Assembly (NCBI GenBank): GCA_020048295.1
Contig: JAIFMT010000232.1
Coordinates: 1 to 15,696 of the forward strand
DNA from: Rhodoferax sp.
Lineage (GTDB): Bacteria > Pseudomonadota > Gammaproteobacteria > Burkholderiales > Burkholderiaceae
DNA length: 15,696 bases
Reading direction: 5' to 3'
The notes beneath the pieces were generated by a model that saw only the letters and a program-made list of their open reading frames with translations, made no database searches and was not told where the DNA came from. Each line of letters opens with the position of its first letter. Within the stretch, counting starts at the first letter, position 1. Positions 6,692 through 13,158 of the stretch are shown piece after piece. The position numbers and the translations under genes were made by a program.

Positions 6692-8152
6692 TCAATGGGG
6701 GCAACGATGGGCCACCAGCTGCTCACCCAGCGTGCTGTCCCCCTCACCCAGCGACAGTTTGCGCAGCAGCTCGTCGCAGACCGAGTTGGCGCGCAATTGG
6801 GTCACTGGCGCTGGGCGAACTGCTTCGACAGGTCGATTGGGCACTGGCGGTTGCCTGACCTTGACCTGTGTGGCTGACGCAGCGCGTGCTGTTGCAAGCG
6901 CTGGAGCAGGAGCAGGAGCAGGCGATGGCGATGGCGATGGCGATGGCGATGGCGATGGCGATGGCGCAGGTTGAAGCGCTGGTTGGGTGATCGCCGCCGC
7001 TGCAGGCGGCTTTGCAGCTGGCGTACTGCTGTTTTGGAGGAGTCGCGCCGGCGCAACGGTGCTGCTTGCTGGAGTCACACGCGACTCAGGGGTGTCTGGC
7101 GTCCGCGTCGGTTCACGGCTTGTCATGCGCCAGCTGATCAGCGTGAGCACCGCCACTGCACCGACCAGCAGAGCCGCGATCATGCCGCGTCTGGTGGGTG
7201 TTGCAGGCGCAGCAGCTGGCGCGGGCAGGCTATCAACATGCTCGGCTGGCGCTGCTTCTGTGGCGCGCAATTGTGCAATGTTCTGCGTACGGTCAACGGG
7301 CTTGACTTTCAGCGCCGCATCCAGACCCAGCAGAAATGCATGAGAGTAATTGCCCTGCTCGGAAATCACCAGTGGGATGTGCGTGTCTTGCAGAATGCGC
7401 CCAGCCGAAATCGGCGGCGTTTTGCCAGTGATGCACCAATGGACGGTGGCAGCCAGTGCATAGACATCGGTCCACGGACCCTGCTTGATGTCGGCAATGG
7501 CGGCATATTGCTCGATCGGTGCATAGCCGGGCTTGAGCACCACGGTGAGCGCCTGCGTCATGTCACCAATCACTTGCCGGGCTGCACCAAAGTCGAGCAG
7601 AACCGGACGCGTTTCGCCATCGACCAGCATGATGTTGTCAGGCGCAATGTCCCGGTGGTACCACCCCTGTGCGTGCATGATTTCCAGCACGTCCATCAAC
7701 GGCCGCAGCAGCCCTTTGAGCCAGGCCTCCTCAGGCGCCGCGGCCATTTCCTTGACCACGCTGCGCAAGGTTCGACCGACATACAGCGGCATCACCATGT
7801 AGGCGGTGCCATTGGCATGAAAGAAACGAAACACCCGCACCAGCGAGGGGTGGTTAAAGCTGGCAAGCGTTTGTGCCTCGCGCACAAAACTGCTCAGGCC
7901 AGCCACAAAAGTGGGCTTGTTGCGTTCTGAGCGGACGCTGACCTGAGTCTGGCTTCCCCGGTAGGCGATGCTGGAGGGCAGGTATTCCTTTAGCGCGACT
8001 TCACGTTCCAATGCCAGATCCCAGGCCTTGTAAACAATGCTGAAGCCGCCTTCGCCGATCTTCTGGAGAATCTCGAACTCTTCCAGCCTGACTCCGCTGG
8101 GCAGGGCCTGGGTATCGGAGTCGTCACAAGCTTCGGCGCTCACGGGAGCCAA
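6692..8152 (-). CDS. Membrane-anchored Ser/Thr protein kinase with periplasmic Pro-rich tail
   Basis: A Hanks-type kinase of 486 residues. The kinase domain (about 26-290) has the glycine loop GEGGFS (33-38), Lys55 in ALKEY, the probable helix-C Glu92, catalytic loop HRDIAPDN (166-173), DFG (187-189) and a KPGYAPIEQY substrate loop (207-216). One membrane helix lies at about 323-341. The rest should be periplasmic: a long Pro/Ala/Ser linker with seven Ser-Pro and three Ala-Pro units, then a compact C-terminal segment with cysteines 459 and 484 (SVCDELLRKLSLGEG ... AHRC) that may form a disulfide. The catalytic loop has Ala in place of the usual Lys. No ATG fits: the start is TTG at 8152 or GTG at 8143, with no Shine-Dalgarno, so it is probably coupled to the lipoprotein gene ending 20 bases upstream. 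The target is unknown. Confidence 0.9.
   Translation of the reverse strand: MAPVSAEACDDSDTQALPSGVRLEEFEILQKIGEGGFSIVYKAWDLALEREVALKEYLPSSIAYRGSQTQVSVRSERNKPTFVAGLSSFVREAQTLASFNHPSLVRVFRFFHANGTAYMVMPLYVGRTLRSVVKEMAAAPEEAWLKGLLRPLMDVLEIMHAQGWYHRDIAPDNIMLVDGETRPVLLDFGAARQVIGDMTQALTVVLKPGYAPIEQYAAIADIKQGPWTDVYALAATVHWCITGKTPPISAGRILQDTHIPLVISEQGNYSHAFLLGLDAALKVKPVDRTQNIAQLRATEAAPAEHVDSLPAPAAAPATPTRRGMIAALLVGAVAVLTLISWRMTSREPTRTPDTPESRVTPASSTVAPARLLQNSSTPAAKPPAAAAITQPALQPAPSPSPSPSPSPSPSPAPAPAPALATARAASATQVKVRQPPVPNRPVEAVRPAPVTQLRANSVCDELLRKLSLGEGDSTLGEQLVAHRCPH
6903..6962 (-). repeat. Hexanucleotide tandem repeat in the kinase linker
   Basis: Plus-strand reading is GGAGCA three times (6903-6920) then GGCGAT seven perfect times (6921-6962), followed by a changed unit GGCGCA. 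On the coding strand this gives seven Ser-Pro pairs then three Ala-Pro pairs. A six-base unit changes the linker by two residues and keeps the frame, so slippage would vary linker length without loss of the gene. Confidence 0.9.
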
Positions 8153-8172
8153 TTTGGCGCGCGATGACGCCC

Positions 8173-9477
8173 CTAGCCAGCAGGCTTGCAGTCCTGAACT
8201 GCGAACTCGACTCGCCGATCAACAGCATCCCGGGCATCGTCGGTGCCAGAGCCAACGATGGCCTTGCTCGAGCCCAGGCCCAGGGTGGTGAGTTGCCCGG
8301 CCAGTTGCTTGTTCCGATTGACGATCTGTTGCCGTACCTGCGTGGCGCGCTGCAGCGACAGGCGTTCATTCAGCGGCTCGGCACCGCTGCGACTGGTGTG
8401 GCCGGCAATTTGCAGGCAGGCCTTGGACTTGGCTGAACGACTGGCGATTTGCGACAGCCACATGCTGTAGTCACGACGCACTGCGGTGTTGTTCAAAAAC
8501 AGGGTGGAGCCCGGTTGAAACAGGAATTTCACACTGATCTGCTTCTGCTCCAGGCCATAGTCCACCAGATCACCAAAAGCATTTGCTGATTCTTTGGTTC
8601 GATTGAGTTGGCGTTGGGTCAAGTACAAGCCATTGAAGACCCGTAATTGCTGACCGCCCGGCATGCGCAGTGCTGCACGGTAAAGGTCCAGCGAATCTTC
8701 CATGCGGTTGGCGTGGTAGGCGTTGAGGGCATCGTTGATCACCGCAGCGGCGGCCAGCTTGTCCCAGTAGTCGGGGTTGATGGGGTCACCCACTTTGGTA
8801 CCCTGGCAGGTGCTGACGTAGCCGCTGGAGGCTTTGTCCTTGGTCCAGCCCGGGCTATTCTGAAAGAAGGGCAGCGGCGTGTGGTCAACCCCCTCAGTTG
8901 CGGCCCTGGCAAAACCCTTGGCCACAATGCGCCCGCTGCGCATATCGAGTAGCGCCAGGCAAATTCGGTACCAGTCGGTTGGGCCGGCATTTTTTCCAGC
9001 CTGGTCCAGCGCCGTGAAGGTGCCAATAAACACAAACGGGCCGCGCGCCAGTGATGACGCTGTGAACGGCATGGCCTCAAAGCGCGGGTATTTTTCACTG
9101 ACGGTCTTGAGCACCAGCTTTTCCATGTTTTGCGTGGCGATGGACTGTACCCAGCTGTTACCGTCAATCAGCGGGTCAATCACCAGCGGCAATCGGTCAC
9201 CCAGCGCTTTCGGCACGTTGTCAAACAGGGCGGTTGCGGCGGCCTGCAGGGCTTCGGGCAGTGGACGAATCGGCACCGGTGCTGGCGCAGCAGTCGGCGT
9301 ACTCGGCGTGGCGGTGGCGGGAGATGGCGCGGGCTGCTTGACTTGCGCCGCCAGCGTGGTCTCAGCCTTGTCCGTGTTGGCAGGTGGTGCTGCGCAACCC
9401 AGCATAATCAAGGCCATCATGACCGCTGGCACCCGCGAGAACCAAACGCCAACTCTTTGCATCGTTTCGCTGCGCAT
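8173..9477 (-). CDS. OmpA-family outer-membrane lipoprotein
   Basis: This 434-residue protein is a probable outer-membrane lipoprotein that binds peptidoglycan. It has a signal peptide with hydrophobic core and a near-lipobox IMLGC with Cys28; the residue after it is Ala, which fits outer-membrane sorting. A Pro/Ala/Thr linker follows (about 45-72). A middle domain (about 75-310) starts LPLVIDPLIDGNSW and includes IGTFTALDQ and YRICLALLD, with a helical segment AYHANRMEDSLDLYRAAL; it is not one I can name, and its strand pattern is only loosely like curli-assembly lipoproteins. The OmpA-like domain covers about 314-434, with GHTSRSGAEPLNERLSLQRA (359-378) and a closing DAVDRRVEF. The ATG at 9477 is preceded by AAAGGAAA at good distance. 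It is the first gene of the pair with the kinase; an FNR-type box lies just upstream. Confidence 0.88.
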   Translation of the reverse strand: MRSETMQRVGVWFSRVPAVMMALIMLGCAAPPANTDKAETTLAAQVKQPAPSPATATPSTPTAAPAPVPIRPLPEALQAAATALFDNVPKALGDRLPLVIDPLIDGNSWVQSIATQNMEKLVLKTVSEKYPRFEAMPFTASSLARGPFVFIGTFTALDQAGKNAGPTDWYRICLALLDMRSGRIVAKGFARAATEGVDHTPLPFFQNSPGWTKDKASSGYVSTCQGTKVGDPINPDYWDKLAAAAVINDALNAYHANRMEDSLDLYRAALRMPGGQQLRVFNGLYLTQRQLNRTKESANAFGDLVDYGLEQKQISVKFLFQPGSTLFLNNTAVRRDYSMWLSQIASRSAKSKACLQIAGHTSRSGAEPLNERLSLQRATQVRQQIVNRNKQLAGQLTTLGLGSSKAIVGSGTDDARDAVDRRVEFAVQDCKPAG

Positions 9478-9488
9478 GTGTGTTTCCT

Positions 9489-9502
9489 TTGATAAATATC
9501 AA
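9489..9502. promoter_or_regulatory. FNR/Anr-type binding site
   Basis: The site TTGAT-AAAT-ATCAA matches the FNR consensus TTGAT-N4-ATCAA at all ten fixed positions, inside a 16-base inverted repeat (TTTGATA/TATCAAA) at 9488-9503. It is centred 18 bases upstream of the lipoprotein start codon and 60 bases upstream of the DUF3025 start codon. The first spacing would favour repression; the second is compatible with activation at about -41.5 of a start near 9537. The match is seen directly; the regulator and effect are inferred. Confidence 0.7.
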
Positions 9503-9507
9503 ACAAA

Positions 9508-9535
9508 GCCGAATGAAGATGTTAACGTATTCGGC
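9508..9535. other. 7-bp inverted repeat, possible operator or hairpin
   Basis: GCCGAAT (9508-9514) and ATTCGGC (9529-9535) form a perfect inverted repeat with a 14-base gap, which itself contains GTTAAC. It lies five bases from the FNR-type palindrome in the divergent promoter region. It could be a second operator or the 5' hairpin of the DUF3025 transcript. It is not followed by a T tract in either direction. Confidence 0.4.
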
Positions 9536-9555
9536 CTCAATGGGCTGGTTTTTTC

Positions 9556-10326
9556 ATGTCCACCCACGGTTTGACGGCCATTCAGTGGGGCGCACCGTGG
9601 TTGCGTCCCTTTGCGCCGTTGGGTGAGGCCATCGTGCAAGCGGTCGTTGCCGGTGCAACCCAGCCACAGGCGTTCAATGCCATGGCAACGCACTGCCAAA
9701 GCTTGCTGCCACTGCCGGTCTGCTTTGTGTCGCAGTCTGACCTGCCTGCTGGCATGGCTTACGAAAGCTTCATTTATGAGAGCAAAAAATGCCCAACCCG
9801 AGAGGGTTTGCACGATTTTTTTAACGGGCTAGCGTGGCTGCACTTTCCGCTGACCAAGCAACGCTTGAACCAGCTGCATGTAGCGCAGATTGCGCAAGCG
9901 GGCATAGGGCCAACGCGCGGTGCGGCGCGCGATGCGCTGACCCTGTTTGACGAAAACGCGGCGCTGCTGCGCGCACCCGACGCGCTGTGGCACGCGCTGG
10001 TAGCCAAAAACTGGCCGCAGGTGTTTGGTAGCTTGCGACCGTTGTGGGACGAGTCTTGGCTGCTGCTGTTTGGCCACGCCCTGCTAGAAAAGCTGGTTTA
10101 CCCAAGAAAACCAGTCACAGCCCATGTCTGGCGAGCGTTTCCAGCTACAGATTCAATAGAGTCTATGGACGCGTGGTTAGCCGCTGACCTGACGCCTGCC
10201 AAACTTGCTGCCAAGCCATTTGCCCATTTGCCGGTGCTGGGCGTGCCGCACTGGTGGCCAGCCAATGAGATGCCCGGGTTTTACGCTGACCGCAGCGTGT
10301 TTCGACCTGCCAGGGCCCACCGCTAG
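9556..10326 (+). CDS. DUF3025 domain protein
   Basis: This 256-residue cytoplasmic protein belongs to the uncharacterised DUF3025 family. Visible family-like stretches are YESFIYESKKCPTREGLHDFFNGLAWLHFP (about 69-98), TKQRLNQLH, RDALTLFDEN (125-134), GHALLEKLVYPRKPVTAHV and near the end LPVLGVPHWWPAN and FYADRSVFR. These are conserved as I remember the family, but no function is known to me. Residues about 188-202 are encoded by a copy of the dispersed repeat, so a family-variable segment may have been replaced there. The ATG at 9556 has no good Shine-Dalgarno. It is divergent from the OmpA lipoprotein gene across a 78-base region that carries the FNR-type box. Confidence 0.85.
   Translation: MSTHGLTAIQWGAPWLRPFAPLGEAIVQAVVAGATQPQAFNAMATHCQSLLPLPVCFVSQSDLPAGMAYESFIYESKKCPTREGLHDFFNGLAWLHFPLTKQRLNQLHVAQIAQAGIGPTRGAARDALTLFDENAALLRAPDALWHALVAKNWPQVFGSLRPLWDESWLLLFGHALLEKLVYPRKPVTAHVWRAFPATDSIESMDAWLAADLTPAKLAAKPFAHLPVLGVPHWWPANEMPGFYADRSVFRPARAHR
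10119..10159 (+). repeat. Dispersed repeat copy C, inside the DUF3025 reading frame
   Basis: Blocks are AGCCCAT (10119-10125), 9 bases, GCGT (10135-10138), 3 bases, CAGCTA (10142-10147), 9 bases, TAG (10157-10159). Spacers are the same as in copy A (AGCCCTT, GCGC, CAGCTA, TAG), with two mismatches in the 20 block bases. It is in the same orientation as A and keeps the frame, coding for about residues 188-202. AGCCCAT also codes a likely conserved Thr-Ala-His, so part of the match may be chance. Confidence 0.5.
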
Positions 10327-10409
10327 CCTGCCGCCCCGTTGCCTGGCTCAAGGGCTGGTGCTGGCATCTGCAATTAACCATGCACCGTGGGGAGATGCAC
10401 CCGAGCAGA

Positions 10410-10440
10410 CTTGAATAAGCGCCGTTCGCCACTACCATTC
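10410..10440 (+). promoter_or_regulatory. Possible sigma-32 (heat-shock) promoter for htpX
   Basis: CTTGAAT (10410-10416) resembles the heat-shock -35 CTTGAAA, and TACCATTC (10433-10440) resembles the -10 CCCCATTT. The spacer of 16 bases is longer than the common 13-14. The start codon lies 45 bases further on. HtpX is heat-inducible in E. coli, which fits, but the spacing makes this tentative. The rest of the 158-base gap holds no other signal I can support. Confidence 0.35.
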
Positions 10441-10484
10441 GGTCTGTCTCGCGGCCTGGCCGTATTGCTCTACAAGAGGAAAAC

Positions 10485-11357
10485 ATGAAACGCATTATTT
10501 TGTTTATTTTGACCAATGTGCTGGTGGTGGCGGTGCTGGGTATTGTGGCCAGTCTGCTGGGGGTCAACCGTTATCTGACAGCGAACGGGCTGAACCTGGG
10601 CGCATTGCTGGGTTTTGCGCTGGTGATGGGCTTTGGCGGTGCCATCATTTCGCTGCTGATCAGCAAACCGATGGCCAAGTGGTCCTCGGGCGTGCGGGTG
10701 ATCAATCAGCCCACCAACGCCGATGAGGCGTGGATTGTGCAGACCGTGCAAAAGCTCGCCCAGCGTGCCGGCATCGGCATGCCCGAGGTCGGGATTTTTG
10801 ATGGTGCGCCCAATGCCTTTGCCACCGGGGCCTTTAAGAACTCGGCACTGGTGGCGGTCAGCACCGGCCTGCTGCAGGGCATGACACACGACGAGATCGA
10901 AGCCGTCATCGGCCACGAAATCGCCCACGTGGCCAACGGAGATATGGTGACCATGACGCTGATTCAGGGCGTGATGAACACCTTTGTGGTGTTTTTGAGC
11001 CGGGTCATCGGCTACGCTGTGGATAGTTTTCTGCGCAAGGGCGACAGCCAGAATTCCGGCCCGGGCATCGGCTACATGATCACCACCTTTGTCCTCGACA
11101 TCGTGCTCGGCTTTGCCGCCGCCATGGTGGTGGCGTGGTTCAGTCGCCACCGTGAATTCCGTGCCGATGCCGGTTCTGCCCAGTTGCTGGGCCGCAAGCA
11201 GCCGATGATCAACGCGCTGGCGCGCCTGGGTGGCATGGAACCCGGCGAACTGCCCAAGAGTGTGGCCGCGTTTGGCATTGCGGGTGGTGTGGGGGCCTTG
11301 TTTGCCACCCACCCGCCGCTGGAAGACCGCATTGCTGCGCTGCAGCGCGCCCAGTAA
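10485..11357 (+). CDS. htpX: Membrane zinc metalloprotease HtpX
   Basis: HtpX is an inner-membrane M48 zinc protease that degrades damaged or misassembled membrane proteins. The 290-residue length is typical. Two N-terminal membrane helices cover about 4-26 and 38-60, followed by the soluble catalytic part and two further hydrophobic segments at about 158-178 and 198-218. The zinc site is complete: HEIAH (144-148) supplies two histidines and the catalytic Glu145, and Glu224 in HREFRAD is the third ligand. The family signature [10 protein letters not shown] is at 106-115. The ATG at 10485 has AGAGGAAA closely upstream. It appears to be a single-gene unit, ending at the intrinsic terminator 27 bases after its stop; a candidate heat-shock promoter lies upstream. 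Confidence 0.97.
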   Translation: MKRIILFILTNVLVVAVLGIVASLLGVNRYLTANGLNLGALLGFALVMGFGGAIISLLISKPMAKWSSGVRVINQPTNADEAWIVQTVQKLAQRAGIGMPEVGIFDGAPNAFATGAFKNSALVAVSTGLLQGMTHDEIEAVIGHEIAHVANGDMVTMTLIQGVMNTFVVFLSRVIGYAVDSFLRKGDSQNSGPGIGYMITTFVLDIVLGFAAAMVVAWFSRHREFRADAGSAQLLGRKQPMINALARLGGMEPGELPKSVAAFGIAGGVGALFATHPPLEDRIAALQRAQ

Positions 11358-11383
11358 CACTTTTTTTCTCAAATTCACCTCTT

Positions 11384-11418
11384 GCTCCGGTCATGGCCTT
11401 GCCTGCCGGGGCTTTTTT
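11384..11418 (+). terminator. Intrinsic terminator after htpX
   Basis: GCTCCGG (11384-11390) pairs with CCGGGGC (11406-11412), seven pairs with one G-T wobble around a 15-base loop, followed by six T (11413-11418). It ends 22 bases before the LysE-family start codon. Confidence 0.75.
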
Positions 11419-11440
11419 GTATCTGGGCTAGACTAGAACG

Positions 11441-12070
11441 ATGGAACTTTCAACCTGGTTAGCCTTTTTCGCCGCCTCCTGGGCCATCAGCATTTCTCCC
11501 GGACCGGGGGCCATTGCCTCGATGAGCGCCGGGCTGAATCACGGCTTCAAGTATGGTTATGTGACCATCTTTGGCTTGGTGCTGGGCATCTGGACGCAGT
11601 TGCTGGTGGTCGGCGTGGGGCTGGGCGCGCTGCTGGCCACTTCGGCCACCGCGTTTTCGGTGGTCAAGTGGCTGGGGGTTGGTTATCTGGTTTGGCTGGG
11701 CATTGCGCAGTGGCGCGCGCCGGCGCGGCCGCTGGTGGCGCAAGATGATTCGGGTGGAGTCGTCACCCAGCGTGCGCTGATCATGAAGGCCTGGATGATC
11801 AACGTGGTCAACCCCAAGGGCACGGTGTTTTTGCTGGCAGTGGTGCCGCAGTTCATCAGTTTGTCGCAGCCGCTGGCGCAGCAGTACCTGATCATTGGTG
11901 CCACACTGGCATTTACCGATATGGTGGTGATGACCGGCTACACCGCGCTGGCCGCGCGGGTGCTGGGGGCGCTGAAGGAGCCGGCGCACATCCGCGCCAT
12001 GAACCGGGTGTTTGGTAGCCTGTTTGTGATTGCCGGCTCGCTGCTGGCGCTGTTCAAACGCGCAGTTTGA
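11441..12070 (+). CDS. LysE/RhtB-family amino-acid exporter
   Basis: This 209-residue inner-membrane protein belongs to the LysE/RhtB translocator family, which exports amino acids such as threonine, homoserine or lysine by proton exchange; the real substrate cannot be told from the sequence. It has about six hydrophobic segments. The family motif SPGPGAIASMSAGLNHGFKYG-like stretch begins at residue 19, and INVVNPKGTVFLLAVVPQF (120-138) is the usual mid-protein signature with Asn-Pro-Lys. The ATG at 11441 has no visible Shine-Dalgarno. It starts close behind the htpX terminator, so its own promoter must overlap that structure or it relies on read-through. It converges with cbbR with a 25-base gap. 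Confidence 0.92.
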   Translation: MELSTWLAFFAASWAISISPGPGAIASMSAGLNHGFKYGYVTIFGLVLGIWTQLLVVGVGLGALLATSATAFSVVKWLGVGYLVWLGIAQWRAPARPLVAQDDSGGVVTQRALIMKAWMINVVNPKGTVFLLAVVPQFISLSQPLAQQYLIIGATLAFTDMVVMTGYTALAARVLGALKEPAHIRAMNRVFGSLFVIAGSLLALFKRAV

Positions 12071-12095
12071 CGGCTTTGCGGCCGTGGCTGGGGGC

Positions 12096-13007
12096 TCAGC
12101 TCCAGATGTCCATCAGCGCGGCACCTTGCTCAATCAAGAAACCCTTGAACGCCAGTGCCGCCGGTGACAGCTTTTTGTGGCTCAGGTGCGTGACATACCA
12201 GTGGTTGATTTGCGGCAGCCCTTGCACATCGAGCAGGGCAATATGGCCACTGGCGAGTTCGTGTCGAATGGTGCGCATCGACAAAAAACTCAGGCCCATG
12301 CCAGCCATCACGGCTTGTTTGATGGTTTCATTGCTGGGCATCCCCATCACGATATTTAGCGGTGTGTTGTTTTCTTCAAACAGGCGCTGCATGGCTGCGC
12401 GGGTGCCCGAGCCGTCTTCGCGCACCACAAAACCGTAGTCTGCCAGCGCGCTGAATTCCAGCTTCTTGCGCCGAGCCAGCGGATGATCGGGCGGCGCCAC
12501 CATGGCCAGCGGGTTGGTGGCAAACGGGGTGGCCGTGCAGTCGAGGTGACTGGGCGCGCGCCCCATCACCACCAGATCAGCCTCGTTGCGCGCCAGCAGG
12601 CCCAGCACGTTTTCTCGGTTATCAATGTTCAACTGAACCTGAATGCCCGGATGCAGCTTGCCAAATCGCACCAGCAGCATCGGGATGAAATACTTGGAGG
12701 TGCTGACCACCGCCAGATCAAGCCGGCCTTTTTTCAGCCCGACGTGCTCGGCCATCAGGGCTTCCAGGTCGCGAAACTGCCCCATGGCGGCGGTGGCGTA
12801 AGTCAAAAAGGCCTCACCTGCCACCGTCAGCTGGATGTTGCGGCCATTGGGCTCCACCAGCGCCAAACCAAAGGCATCTTCGAGCTGGCGCAACTGCATC
12901 GACACCGCCGGCTGGGTCACAAACAGGCGCTCGGCGGCTTTGGATACCGAGCGCTGGCGCGCCACCTCCATGAAGGTCTGGATTTGCTTGAAGGTGTACG
13001 GGCGCAT
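12096..13007 (-). CDS. cbbR: LysR-type Calvin-cycle regulator CbbR
   Basis: CbbR activates transcription of cbb operons and responds to metabolites such as RuBP or NADPH, depending on species. The 303 residues fit the family. The N-terminal winged helix (about 6-65) has SVSKAAERLFVTQPAVSMQLRQLE. The effector domain has features specific to CbbR rather than LysR proteins at large: DNRENVLGLLARNEADLVVMG, ATNPLAMVAPPDHPLA, REDGSGTRAAM, and SNETIKQAVMAGMGLSFLS. The end KKLSPAALAFKGFL is also typical. Genes next to it, divergent across 151 bases, are Calvin-cycle genes, which confirms the call. The ATG at 13007 lacks a clear ribosome site. CbbR probably represses itself from the same intergenic sites. 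RuBisCO genes, its most common neighbour, are not in the window. Confidence 0.93.
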   Translation of the reverse strand: MRPYTFKQIQTFMEVARQRSVSKAAERLFVTQPAVSMQLRQLEDAFGLALVEPNGRNIQLTVAGEAFLTYATAAMGQFRDLEALMAEHVGLKKGRLDLAVVSTSKYFIPMLLVRFGKLHPGIQVQLNIDNRENVLGLLARNEADLVVMGRAPSHLDCTATPFATNPLAMVAPPDHPLARRKKLEFSALADYGFVVREDGSGTRAAMQRLFEENNTPLNIVMGMPSNETIKQAVMAGMGLSFLSMRTIRHELASGHIALLDVQGLPQINHWYVTHLSHKKLSPAALAFKGFLIEQGAALMDIWS

Positions 13008-13034
13008 GGGTACTTTGAGGATAGGTTCGGAGCA

Positions 13035-13060
13035 CTGATTTCATCAGACATTCCTGATGA
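13035..13060. promoter_or_regulatory. Probable CbbR binding region in the cbbR-cbbY gap
   Basis: TCATCAG (13041-13047), ACATTC, CTGATGA (13054-13060) is a perfect 7-bp inverted repeat. Within it TCA-N8-TGA fits the TNA-N7/8-TNA pattern described for CbbR. A further CTGAT at 13035-13039 pairs with ATCAG at 13043-13047, so three half-sites follow in a row. A looser ATAAAAC/GTTTAT pair lies at 13068-13089. The gap is A/T-rich compared with its surroundings. Confidence 0.6.
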
Positions 13061-13158
13061 TTTTTTAATAAAACGTGATTAGAGTTTATGAGTTCGGGCC
13101 GTTAAAGTAAATCCATTCTGAACCCCCCGGTTCTTTTTCTCACAAAGGATACTTCCCA

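Noticed and set aside
9130..9574. Open frames antisense to the OmpA lipoprotein N-terminus
   Set aside because: Low-complexity Gly/Arg-rich translation, no ribosome site, fully explained by the lipoprotein gene.
10470..11378. Long open frame antisense to htpX (302 codons)
   Set aside because: It mirrors htpX codon bias, has a His/Gln-rich composition and no family features; htpX is certain.
12070..12085. Small hairpin ACGGC-N6-GCCGT between the LysE-family gene and cbbR
   Set aside because: Only five pairs and no T tract on either strand; a chance match in GC-rich sequence is likely.
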